A stretch of DNA of 64,000 nucleotides. Origin: Tolypeutes matacus. Its lineage: Eukaryota; Chordata; Mammalia; Cingulata; Chlamyphoridae. The stretch spans positions 861,336 to 925,335 of the forward strand of contig JAKSZT010017954.1 of assembly GCA_026826555.1 (NCBI GenBank), in the 5' to 3' direction. The notes under the pieces were generated by a model that saw only the letters and a list, made by a program, of their open reading frames with translations, had not been told where the DNA came from and did no database searches. Below, one piece after another: positions 33,900 through 54,500 of the stretch (positions within the stretch are counted from its first letter, which is position 1; each line of letters opens with the position of its first letter). The translations under genes were made by a program, and so were the position numbers.

Positions 33900-35755
33900 A
33901 AGGCCCTGACCCTTGGCCCTGGCCCTGCCCTACTTCCACCCCATTGGCTGACCCATGACTAGACCCTAGAGAGCCCAGGCAAGGAAGGGTTAATCATCAC
34001 CTGGGTGCAGACCAATGGGGTCGAGAAAATGACCAGGGGTGTGACCAGGAGACTAGGGACAGCTGAGCAGGGAGTGCCACTAGGTGGAGGTCAGGACCTT
34101 GGGCCTCTGGTGCAGCCAGGCCAGCAGCAGCCTAGAAAAGTAGGAGACTGCCAGAGAGCCAGAGAGGTCCGCTCAGCAGTGCAAGACAGGGCCCCTGGCA
34201 TGGTGAGCACAGCTTGAACTCTCCCTGGCCCCCCAGGCCTGGTGTCTGGGGGAGGAGGAGGAACTGTAGGCAGGTGTTCCCTGCAGAGTGGCTTTGGCCT
34301 CTGAGGGATGAGGACTCCTGGAGGGAAGGGCTTAGTGGGACAGGTTGAGGGTTGGTGAGCCGCTTCAGGAGAGGTGCCACCCCCAGCTGTGGGACATGCT
34401 CCTCCATGGGGGCTGGGGGCCCATCTGCCCTAGCACTGACCCTAGGCCCACGGGAGCCAGCACCTTGTCCAGCCAGAGAATGTCTCTTCCTTGGGGAGGC
34501 CTGTCACCCACTGCACCCCTCCATCCCCATCAGGTACCCTGGTCAGAACCCTCCGATTAGAAGCCACAGGAGGACAGGCCTTGGGCTCACCCCAGCAGCC
34601 CCAAGCGCAGCCCAGAGCCCAGCACATGGGAGATGCTGGATAGATGAATGGTGGGTCCGAGGAGACCAATGCCCAGGATGCAATGCTCAGGCAGGACACA
34701 TTCTGTCCCCAAGCCCTGCACTACCTACCCTCGTGCAGGCTTGCCTATCTGGGGACCTTGCCAGGGGGCTTCCTACTGTCCTTGCCAAGTCCAACTCCAC
34801 CTGCTACAAGGCATCTGATAAGGGTGGTGGGTTGGGGGTGAGATGGACTCAAGAATCTAGCCAGAGAGAGGTTTGGTACACATGGAAAGGTAACTCGGGT
34901 GAGCAGTCTCACCTGCCAGGAAGGAAGGCTGGGCAGGTGTTTCACCAGTGGGCAGGTGGAAGGAAGGAGGAGATTCTACCTGTGGACAGCAAGTGAGCTG
35001 TCCAGGGGCAGGAGCTGTTCTAGGGTAGATAGGCTCAACAGGCCTGATGAATTTTTAAGACTTTTAAAAGGGAACAGTTGGAAAATAAATCCAGACAGGT
35101 AGGCTAGTTCAAGTCCAAGCTAAGGGAGCACATCCTGGTGTTCCCAGGGCACCTCCAGGGGTCTTTATGGGCCCACTGGTGGCTGGAGGCCAGACCCTCT
35201 CAGGAGGTTCCTCTCTTTTTCAAGGCTGCTTCGCCCTCTCTTTCAGGAAGCTTTCTTGGGATGTACCTCCAGAGTGTCCCCTTTCCTGATCCTGTCCAAC
35301 CAAAAGCTTAGGTCCAAGCCAACCTGGTGTCAGCTGTCTCCTGCCTTGGCCCCTCAGAACACATACTTCTAGGGGGGCTTCTAGTCCAGCTCAGGGCTCT
35401 GCTGCCCTCCCTTTATGAACAAGATGCCCTCCCTAATGAGACATACTGGGAGAAGAGCATGGAGACTGGGGACTGTGTGTATTGTGGTGGGGGTGGGGGT
35501 GGGGGTGTCATCTGAACTTGACATGGGAAGTTCTTCCTTTGGTCTGGCCCTTCAGCTGCAGATTCTCCAGCTCAGACAACAAAGGGGAGTGAGAAAATGG
35601 GAAGAGGAAAACTTCCAGGTCTGACATTCTGCTTCTCCCTTTTCCTCTTCTCTTCCCCTCCTCTTCGGAGTAAACTGGGGTCCCCCGCCATTCTGGGTGA
35701 CAAGGGGGGATATGGAGTCAGTAGGTAGACAGAAGAAGTCAGATGAAGGGACTTA
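33900..35755. other. Intergenic between DGAT2L7 and PLOD3, nothing coding
   Basis: The DGAT2L7 promoter should lie at about 33870-34100, but no TATA box or CpG island is evident. The rest has no conserved frame. A short G(T)-rich run lies near 35487-35510. It ends at the PLOD3 3' UTR. Confidence 0.5.
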
Positions 35756-35776
35756 AAAGTTACATACAAATCCTCT

Positions 35777-35782
35777 TTTATT
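35777..35782 (-). terminator. PLOD3 poly(A) signal
   Basis: AATAAA on the minus strand about 280 bp past the PLOD3 stop, giving a short 3' UTR (36060 to about 35755). Confidence 0.85.
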
Positions 35783-36060
35783 GGAAGAAGAGGGAGATTG
35801 AGAAACCTTAATAAGTTATTGCACGGGGAACCCCCAGAAGGCTTCCCACAAGCCCTTGGGGGCATGGGGAAGAGGAAGGGGGCACCAGGCCTTTCCTGAG
35901 ACGGCCCTATGTGGGTGGGCAAGGCAACACATTCAGTCCCACGCTTGCAGAACACGCACACAGGAAGCGAGGAGACAGAGCCCCCCCGAGGATGGGGGAC
36001 CAGACACAGGCCCCCCAAGAAGGCACGAGGGCGGGGGAGGTTTGGCAGAGTGGTTGAGTG

Positions 36061-44275
<8,215 letters not shown>

Positions 44276-45481
44276 ATGGTGGAGAAGAAGACTTCGGGTA
44301 AGTGAGCCCCTGGCAGTTGGCGCCCTCCTTCCTCCCAAATCGGAACCTGCCCTGGGGTTTTCTCATCCAGTTATCCAGCTCAAATCCCTGCCCCGGCCCT
44401 CGGGTGCTGGCGTCGAGGCAGCCGCCCCCCAAAACCATTCAATTTTTTGGACGACTGGCCCAAGCGTTGAGGATGGAGCGAGGGAAAAGATCCCCATCAT
44501 CCAAGAACGGGCTTTCTGGGAGGGGGACGGCGACGCCGATCTGCCGGAGCATTTCAGAGTGATAGTGTTGCGGCGGAGGGCGGGGGACGGGGCCGAGGTG
44601 CCTCTGGAAAGGGGGGAACCGAGAAGGCTTGGAGAGAGAGAAAACGCTTGCATTGAGGCGTGAAAGTTAGTTACGGTTCCGCTCCGTGGAGGTGCGCGGG
44701 GATTTATTCGCGGCAGGTGGAACCGCAAGTGCGAAGGCAGGCAAACTAGAAAAGCAAGGCGCTTAGGAAGCCACATTCGTGATTCGGAGCTTGCGAAGCA
44801 ATAACAAAAGTGCCCGGAGGGCTGGGAAAAGGCTACGTTTTGAAAGGTATATACACTGCAGAGGCATTTGGGCTCAATGAAGAGCACAGTGCGGAGCCAC
44901 CAAAGGAAGCATACTTACCTTTTGGAGAGGCAGGTCTGCCTTCAGGATTGGAGTGACTAAGAGTGGTGGAAATGTTCTTAATCTGCACCGGCCGATACGT
45001 TAGCCATTAGCCACATGTGGCTATTGAACCTTGCAACTGGTGCAAGCTGGTGCAACACTTGAGGAACTGAATTTTAAATTTTATTTAATTTTTAAAAAAC
45101 TTTTAATCTTGAAATACTTTCAAATTTACAGGGCAGTTACAAAAATGATTTAAATCCCATAGAGACCTAAGCATACTCCTATCCCTCCAGATGCCCAGAT
45201 CACCAGTTTTGACTTTTGTCACATTTATCATATCATTTTTTTTTAAAGATTTATTTTTATTTATTTATCCCACCTTGCTGCCTGTGTTCACTGTATCCAT
45301 TTGCCTTGAGTTTTTCTGTGTCTGCTTGTCTGCCTTTGTTGCATCAGTTCACCGCCATGTGCAGGCGGGCTTGCCTTCACCAGGAGGCCCCTGGAATCGC
45401 ACCCGGGGCTGCCTATTTGGTAAACGGGAGCCCAACCAATTGAGCCACAGCCACTTCCCTGCCATATCATTCTAACCACCC

Positions 45482-45512
<31 letters not shown>

Positions 45513-48500
45513 CATCCATCCATCCATCCATCCATGCATACATCTATGAATCCACTTTCTGAACACTTGAATGTAGGTTGTATACATCATGCTTCATGAG
45601 CACTTAATGCTGCCATGTACATTTCCTAAGAACAAGGATATTCACTGATGTAACCACCTTAAATGTAGTTATCAAGTTCAGGAAATTTAACATTGATAAA
45701 ACACGTACTGTCTATATTCCAATTTTTTCATGTCCCAATAGTGTCATTTGAGCCTTTTTTCCTCCTGTCCAGTGTCAAGTATTGTATTTAATTGTGATCA
45801 TCTCTTTAGTTGCTCATTCTTTTATTTTAATTTTGGACACATATATACTTTCTCATTTCAACCACTCCCAAAGGTATAATTCAGTGGGATTAATTACATT
45901 CACAATGTTCCTGTACCCTCACCACCTTCCATTTCTAAAACTTTCCCATGTCCCCAAACATAAACCCTATACCCATTATGCATTAACTCCCCATTCCCCC
46001 TATCCTATGGCTCTGGCATCCTGTACTGTCCTTTCTGTCTCCATGAGCTGGCATAGTAGCTGATGTTTTCTTTGTAGTTACCATGGGGCTTAAATTTGGC
46101 ATCCTAAATCCATAACAATTTACATTTTATGCATTTGCCTTTTAGAAACTGTAGGAAGTAAAAAATGGAGTTACCATTTTTTATGTTATTTTTGTATATT
46201 ACCAAAAATACAATAGAACTGGCATTTGTATTTACCCATGTTGTTACCCTTACTGGAGTTCTTTATTTCTATGTGCAGCTTCAGTCTATTGCAGGGGTTC
46301 TTAACCTTTTTTTGTTCCACAGTCCCCTTTGCCAGTCAGGTGGAAACCATGGGCCCCTTACTAAGTCCATACCATACTATGTATTGTTTGATAAATGTAT
46401 CATACCTGCACCAACACATCCCCACAAGAATAATTTTATTTGAATTGCAATTCAAGCTCACTGACCCCTAGTTAAGAACCCCTGATCTGCTGCCTATTGT
46501 CCTTCTCTTTAAACCTGCAGAACTCTCTCTAGCACCTCTTGTAGGGCCAGTCTAGCGGTGACGAACTCCCTCGGCTTTTGCTTATCTGGGAATGTCTTAA
46601 CCTCTCCCTCATTTCTGAAAGACAGTGTTGCCAGATATAGAATTCTTGATTGCATTTCTTTTTTTTTTTTTTTTTTGACGTACTGGGGACTGGGGATTGA
46701 ACCCAGGACCTCATATGTGGGAAGCCGGCGCTTGACCACTGAGCCACATCAGCTTCCCTGAGTTGTTTTTTTTTTCATTTGTTTTTCTTCTTGCTCTTTT
46801 TTTTTTTTTTTTTCCAGAAGGCACCAGGAGCTGAACGCAGGACTGCCCATGTGGGAGGCGGGAGTTCAACCACTTAAGCCACATCTTCTCCCTGAAATTT
46901 TTTGCTTTCAGCACTTTAATTATGTCATCCCACTGCCTTCTTGCCTCCATGGTTTTTGATGAGAAATTGGCACTTAGTCTTATTGAGGCTTCTTTGCACA
47001 TGACACATTGCTTCTCTCTTGTGGCTTTCAGAATTCAGTCTTTATCTTGGTATTTGTCAGTTTGATTATAATATGTTGCAGTGTACATCTATTTGGGTTT
47101 ATTCTGTTTGAGACTTGTTGAGTGTCTTGGATGTGTATATTCATGTCTTTTGTTACATTTGGGAAGTTTTAAGCCATGATTTCCTTGAATAGTCTCTCTG
47201 CCCCTTTCTCTCTTCTCCTTCTGTGACTCCTACAATGCCTACCTTGATATACTTGATGGTGTCCCTCAGGTTCCTCAGGCTCTGTTCTCTTTTTCCTTTT
47301 CCTTTTCCTTTTCCTTTTCTTTCACCAGGGTTCACCAGGGCTGGGGATTGAACCTGGGACCTCGTATATGGGAAGGTGGCACTCAACCACTGAGCCACAT
47401 CAGCTTCCCTGAGTTGGTTTTTTTCATTTGTTTGCTTGTTGTTTTGTTTTTGTTTTTAGGAGGCACCGGGGACTGAACTCGGGACCTCCCCTGTGGGAAG
47501 TAGGCCCTCAACTTCTTGAGCCCCATCTGCTCCCTGTTCACTTTTCTTCATTTTCTCTTTCTGCTCTTCAGACTGGATGATTTCAATTGTTATATCTTCA
47601 AGTTCACTGATTCTTTCTTCTGCCAGCTCCAGTCTGCTGTTGAACCCCTCTGGGGAATTTTAAATTTCTGACCCTGTGGTCTTCAGCTTTATTTTGTTTC
47701 TTTTCATAATTTCCATTTTTCTATTGATAGGCTCTTTGTGTACATCTGTTGTTTTCTTGATTTCCTTTAGTTCTTTATCCATGTTTTTCTTTAGCTCTTT
47801 GAGCATATTTAGGACCATTTTTGAAAAAGTATTTGGAATGTCCCAGGTCTGATCCTCTTCATTGACATTTTCTAAAGCTTTCATCTTCTCCATAGCCTGG
47901 GCCACTACCTCCTGTTTCTTTGTATGTTTTGTAATCTTTTGCGTGCCTCTTGTTTTGGGCATGTACATATGACCCTAGGAATTCCCCATTTTTGAGAATA
48001 TGAATGTCTCCTCTTCCCTCAGAAACAGTTTTCTTATGGTCCTGGGCCCTGCACTGTAAGTCCTACAGCCAGCAATCCCTTTCCCCAGTCTGCTGCAACT
48101 TGACTTCTCTCCAACAGTGATCTGTAGGAGAGTCTGTGAGCTGCCCCTACATGTAGGGCAAGTTCTGGGAAGGTGAGCCTGCAATGAGTGTTCTGTTTCA
48201 GTCCCTCAGGCTGCCATCAGATTGGGTCCGATGTACATGCTTCTAGTATGTGCATGAGGGTTACTCTATTCTCTCTGAAACCCGGACCAGGGACCCGCAC
48301 TGGGAATGTGGGCCAACTCTGTGTTGAGCAGTGAGGGGATGGGTGAAGGGCCAGTCAGGGCACCAAGAGATCCTATAGCTTTTTTTTTTTTTTTAAACAA
48401 AACTAATTTTATTGATATATATTAATAAAGCATACAATTCGTCCAAAAAGTACAATCAGTGGTATTTGGTATAATCACATAGTTGTGTGTTCATCACTTC

Positions 48501-51500
48501 AATCATTATTAGAGCACTTTCAGTATTTCAATAATAATAAATAAAAAAACAGAAAAACAAACAAGAAAATTCTTCACCTTTCAGTCTCCCTGTGCTTCCC
48601 CCACCATACATAGCTGCTATTTCTGGCTATTCTTGCACATTTTAAAATTTTATTTTTTAAGCAGTTTTATTGGATACAATCTATCCAAATTGTATAAACA
48701 ATGGCTTTTAGTATAATCCCAATGTTGTGCATTCATCACCACAAAAAATTTTAGAACAATTTCATTACTCTGAATAGAAAAACTCCACACCCCTTAGCAG
48801 TCACCTCTCAATCCCTCTATCCTTCCCCAGCCCTACATAACCAGTAATCTAATTTCATCTTTATAAATTGATTTATATTTATATTTTATATAAATGGAAT
48901 CATTCACTATGTAGTGCTTTGTGTCTGGTTTCTTTCACTTAGCATAATGTGTTTTTGTCTGATAACATCTTGTAACATTAACAAATATTTGTTCAGTTTA
49001 AAAGAAAAACAGTCTTTTATATGCAATATTACCCATATTCATATTTCACATGAGGTTTTGCTATGCTGTACAGTCCCATGTTACATTTTTTAGCTTTCTT
49101 TTAGTTATATCCGTGACCTTGGACTTTCCTTTCAACCACTGTCATACCCATATAATAGCACTGCTAGGTACAAACGTTATGTTGTGCTTTCACCTTTTCT
49201 ATTAATTCCCAAAGATTAACACACATCCTTTTTACCATTTCTGCATGTTAACCCTCAGCTTTCCATTCTCTAACCTCACTCTATTTTCTGTTGACCCATA
49301 TACAAGTTATTAATTCCATTAAGATTACACAAGCTATTTAGTTCATACTAGTGCAGTCATACCAATCATACAATATTTGTCCTTTTTTGTCTGGCTTGCT
49401 TCATTCACATAATTTCCTCCAGGTTCATCCATGTCATATGCTTTACAAATTGATTTCTTCTTACAGCTGCATAATATTCCATCATGTATATATTCCACAG
49501 TTTATTTCTCCATTCATTGGTTGATGGACATCTCGGTTGTTTCCATCTTTTGGCAATCGGGAATAATGCCACTGTGAACATCGGTTTGCAGGTGTCTGTT
49601 CATGCCACTGCCCTCAGTTCTTCTGGTTATATACCCTGTAGTGGTATTGCCAGGTCACGTGGCAAATGTATATTCCACTTCTTTAGGAACTGCCAAACAA
49701 TCCTTCACAGTGGCTGTACCATTCTACATTCTCACCAACAGTGAATAAGTGTTCCTATCTCGCCACATCTTCTCCAATACTTGTAGTGCTCTGTATTTTT
49801 AATAGTGGCCATTCTAATAGGTGTGAAATGATATCTCATTGTAGCTTTGATTTGCATTTCCCAAATTGCTAGTGATGTTCAACATATTTTCACCTGTTTT
49901 TTTTTGCCATTTGTATTTCTTCATTGGACAAATGTCTATTCAAGTCTTTTGCCCATTTCTTAATTGGGTCATTTGTCTTTTTGTTATTGAGTTGTAGTAT
50001 CTCTTTATATATCATGGATATTACATCACTTGTCAGATAAGTGATTTCAAATATTTTCTCCCATTGAGTCGGCTGCCTTTTCACCCTTTTGACAGAGTCC
50101 TGTGAGGCTCAAAAATGTTTAATTTTGAGGAGGTCCCATTTATCTATTTTTTTCCTTTGTTGCTTGTGCTTTGGGTGTAAGGTCCAAGAAACCACCACCT
50201 GCCATAAGGACTTTAAGATGTTTCCCTACATTTTCTTATGATAGTTTTTGGTCCTGGCTTTTATATTTAGGTCTTTGATCCATTTTGAGTTAATTCTTGT
50301 GTAGGGAGTGAGATAGGGGTCCTCTTTCATTCTTTAGGTTATGGATACCCAGTTCTCCCAACACCATTTTTGAAGAGACTTTTTTCCCATCAGCATGGAC
50401 TTGGTAGGTTTGTCAAAAACCAGTTGGCCATAGAGGGTAGGGTTTACTTCTGGACTCTCAATTCTATTCCACTGATCAATGTGTCTATCTTTATGTCAGT
50501 ACCATGCTGTTTTGACCACTGTAGCTTTGTAATATGTTTCAAGGTCAGGCAGTAAAATTCTTCCCATCTTGCTCTTCCTTTTTAGAATGCATTTGGCTAT
50601 TCGGGTGCCCTTTCCCTTCCAAATAAATTTGGTAATTGCCCTTTCTATTTCTGTAATGTAGGCTGTTGGAATTTTGATTGGTATTGCATTGAATTTATAA
50701 ATCAGTTTGGGTAGGATTGACATCTTCAAGATATTTAGTCTTCCAGTCCATGAACATGAAATGTCTTTCCATTTTTTTCAGGTCTTCATTGATTTCTTTT
50801 AGCATTGTTTCTTAGTTTTCTGCATATAGGTCCTGTACTTCTTTGGTTAAATTGATGCCTTGGTATTTGAGTCTTTTTGTTGTTATTGTAAATGGAATTT
50901 TTTCCCCTGATTTACTCCTCAGATTGTTCAGGACTAGTGTACAGAAACATTACAGATTTTTGCATGTTGTTCTTCTATCCTGCCTCTTTGCTGAATTTGT
51001 TTATTAGTTCAAGAAACCTTGCCATAGACATTTCAGAATTTTCTAAATATAGGATTATATCATCTGCAAATAGTGAGAGTTTTACTTCCTCTTTTCCTAT
51101 TTGGATGTGTTTTATTTTTTCCTGTTTAATTGCTCTACCTAAAAATTCTAGCACAATGTTGAATAACAGTGGTGACAATGGGTATCCTTGTTTGTTCCCA
51201 ATCTTAGATGGAAAGCTTTCAACCTTTCCCAATTGAGTACAATGCTGGCTGTGGGGGGTTTTCATATAAACCCTTTATCATATTGAAGACTTTTCCTTTT
51301 ATTCCTGTCTTTTGAAATGTTTTTATCAAGAAAGGATGCTGAATTTTGTTGAATCGATTGAGATTGATTGAGATGATCATGTGTGATCCCTTCAATTTGT
51401 TAATATGGTGTATTAAGTTAATTGATTCTCTTATGTGGAACCACTCTTGCATACCAGGAATAAATCCCACTGGGTCGTGGAATTTACTTATTTTGATATG

Positions 51501-54500
51501 CTGTTGTTTTCTATTTGCAAGTATTTTATTGAGAATTTTTGTATCTATGTTCATTAGAGAGATTGGTCTGTAATTTTCTTTTCTTGTAGTATCTTTATCA
51601 GGCTTTAGTATTAGGGTGATGGTGACTTCATAAAATGTATTTGGTAATTTTCCCTCCTCTTCAAATCTTTGGAAGAGTTTAAACAGGATTGGTGTTAATT
51701 CTTCTTGAAATGCTTGGTACAATTCACCTGTGTAGCCATCTGGTTCTAGACTTCTTTGTTGGAAGATTTTTGATTACTGATTCAATCTCTTTCATTGTGA
51801 TTGGTTTAAGTTCTTGTATTTCTTGTAGTGTTAGTGTAGGTTATTTGTAGGTTTCTAGGAATTTGTCCATTTCATTTATGTTGTCTAGTTTGTTGGCATG
51901 CAGTTTCTCATAATATCCTCTTATGTTTTTTTATTTCTGTGGGGTCAGTCATAACTTCCCCCTCTCATTTCTGATTTTATTTATTTGCATCTTCTCTCTT
52001 TTATTCTGTTAGTCTAGCTAAGAGTTTGTCAATTTTATTGATGTACTCAGAAAACCAGCTTTTGGTTTTGTTGATTTTCTCTATTGATTTTTTGTTCTCA
52101 ATTTCATTTATTTCTGCTCTAATATTTATTATTTCTTTCCTTTTGCTTGCTTTGGGAATGGTTTGCTCTGCTTCTTATAGCCTCTCCAGTTGTTCAGTTA
52201 AAGCTTTGATTTTAGCTCTTTCTTCTTTATTAATGTAGGTGTTTAGGGCTATAAATTTCCTTCTCAACACTGCCTTAGCTGTATCTCATAGGTGTTGATA
52301 ATTTGTGTTCTTGTTTTCATTCGTCTCAATATATTTACTGATTTCACTTACAATTTCTTCTTTGACCCACTGATTATTTAGGAGTGTGTTGTTCAGCCTC
52401 CGCACATTTGTGAATTTACCTCTTTCCTGACTCTTATTAATTTCCAGTTTCATTCCATTATGATCTGAGAAGGTGCTTTGTATAATTTCAATCTTTTTAT
52501 ATTTATTGAGACCTGCCTTGTGACCTAACATGTGGTCTATTCTAGAGAAAGACACATGACACTTGAGAAGAATATATAACTTGCTGGGTTTGGGTGCAAT
52601 GTTCTGTATATGTCTGTTAGGTCTAACTCATTTATCATATTGTTCAAGTTCTGTTTCCTTACTGGTCTTCTCTCTAGTTCTATCTAATGATATAAGTGGT
52701 GTGTTGAAGTCTTGCACTATTAATGTAGAGATGTCTATTTCTCCCTTCAGTTTTGCCAGAGTTTGCCCCATGTATTTAGGGCACCTTGGTTAGGTGCATA
52801 GATATTTATGACTTATTTCTTCGTGTTGGATTGTCTCTTTTATTAATGTATAATGGCCTTCTGTATCTCTTTTAACTTTTATGCATTTCAAGTTTGTTCT
52901 GTCCAATATTGATATAGCTACCCCTGCTCTTTTTTGTTAGTTTGTGTGGAGTATCATTTTTCTAACCTTTTCGCTTTCAGTCGGTTTGTATCCCTGGGTC
53001 TAAGGTGTCTTGTAGGCAGCATATGAATGGCTCATGTTTTTTTATCCATTCTGTAAGCCTATATCTGTATGTATGTATGTATGTATGTATGTATGTATGT
53101 ATGTATGTATGTATTTAATTCTTACATCCCTGGGTCTAAGGTCTCTTGTAGGCAGCATATGGATGGCTCTCTCTCTCTCTCTCTCCTTTCTCTACCCCCC
53201 CACCCCAGATGGCTCCCTCATGTGTTTGCTCATTGTTTTGCTCATTGTTTGTGCTCATTGTCCAAGGACCTCCCATGTGGGAGGTGGGCACTCAACTGCT
53301 TGAACCACATCCTCTCCCTGCTTGTTTGCTTTTGCTTGTTGTCTGCATGATGTTTTTGCTCACTATTTTTCCTCGATGTCTGCTTGTTGTCTGCTCTTTG
53401 TCTTCTTCAGGAGGCACCGGGAACCAAACCCGGGACCTCCCATGTGGGAGATGGACACTCAACTGCTTCAGCCACATCCACTCCAGCCTATATCTTTTGT
53501 TTGGGTAGTTTAATCCATTCACAGTGATGTTACTGTAAATGCATTATTTGCTTCCACAATTTTATTCTTTGGTGTTCATATGTCATATCTTATTTTCATC
53601 TGTCTTTATACTCTTTTGGTTATCCTTTCTGCTATTCTTGTCTTCTATACTCTTCTCCAAGCCTCTCTTTCCTGTCTTTTTCTTTCAGTGTGCAAGGCTC
53701 CCTTTAATATTTCCTGCAAAGGTGGATTCTTTTTTATGAACTCTCTTAAGAGTTTCTATTTGTTTGTGAATGTTTTAAACTCACCTTAATATTTGAAGGA
53801 CATTTTTGCTGAATAAAGAATTCTTGGCTGGCATTTTTTTCTCTTTCAGTATCCTAATTGAACCATACCACTGTCCTCTCACCTTTGTGGTTTCTCGTGA
53901 GAAATCCACACCAACTCTTACTGGGCATCCCTTGTATGTGATGATTTGCTTCTCCTTTGCTGCTCTCAGAATTTTCTCTTTATCTTTCATGTTTGGCATT
54001 CTGAGTGGTATGTGTCTTGGAATAGATCTATTTGGATTTGTTCTGATTTGGGTACACTGCACTTCTTGGACATGTAAGTTCATTTCTTTCATGTGAGTTG
54101 GGAAATTTTCAGCCATTATTTCCTCAAATACTCTTTCTGCCCCCTTTCCCTTCTCTTCCTCTGGAACTCCCATGACATGTATATAGTTGTGTTTTGTATT
54201 ATCGTTCAACTCCCTGAGCCCCTACTCAATTTTTTTCCATTCTTTTCTCTCTTCTAGTTCAGTTTTATCTTCTGCATCACTTATTCTTTCTTCTATCATT
54301 TCAAGTCTCCTGTTGTATGTCTCTAATGTGTTTTTTATCTCACCTGTTGTGTCTTTCATTCCCATGAGCTGTTTACTTTTCTATTCAAGTTTTAAAATTC
54401 TTTGTGCTGTAAATGCTCAGTGTCTTTTTTTTTTTTAAGATTTATTTATTTCTCTCTCCCTGCTTCGTTGTTTTTTGCGCTCGCTCTCTGTTCTCTGTGT

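Larger units (their letters stand above)
45092..46291 (-). mobile_element. Old L1 3'-end-like fragment with nested SINE and satellite
   Basis: No reading frame. It resembles an L1 3' region in antisense. It contains the SINE at 45238-45462 and a (CTAT)n(CCAT)n microsatellite at about 45478-45536. Boundaries on the right are approximate. Confidence 0.4.

Noticed and set aside
46600..47535. Four similar spaced units as a CRISPR-like array
   Set aside because: Units are minus-strand SINE monomers of unequal spacing in a mammalian L1; no identical direct repeats or cas genes.
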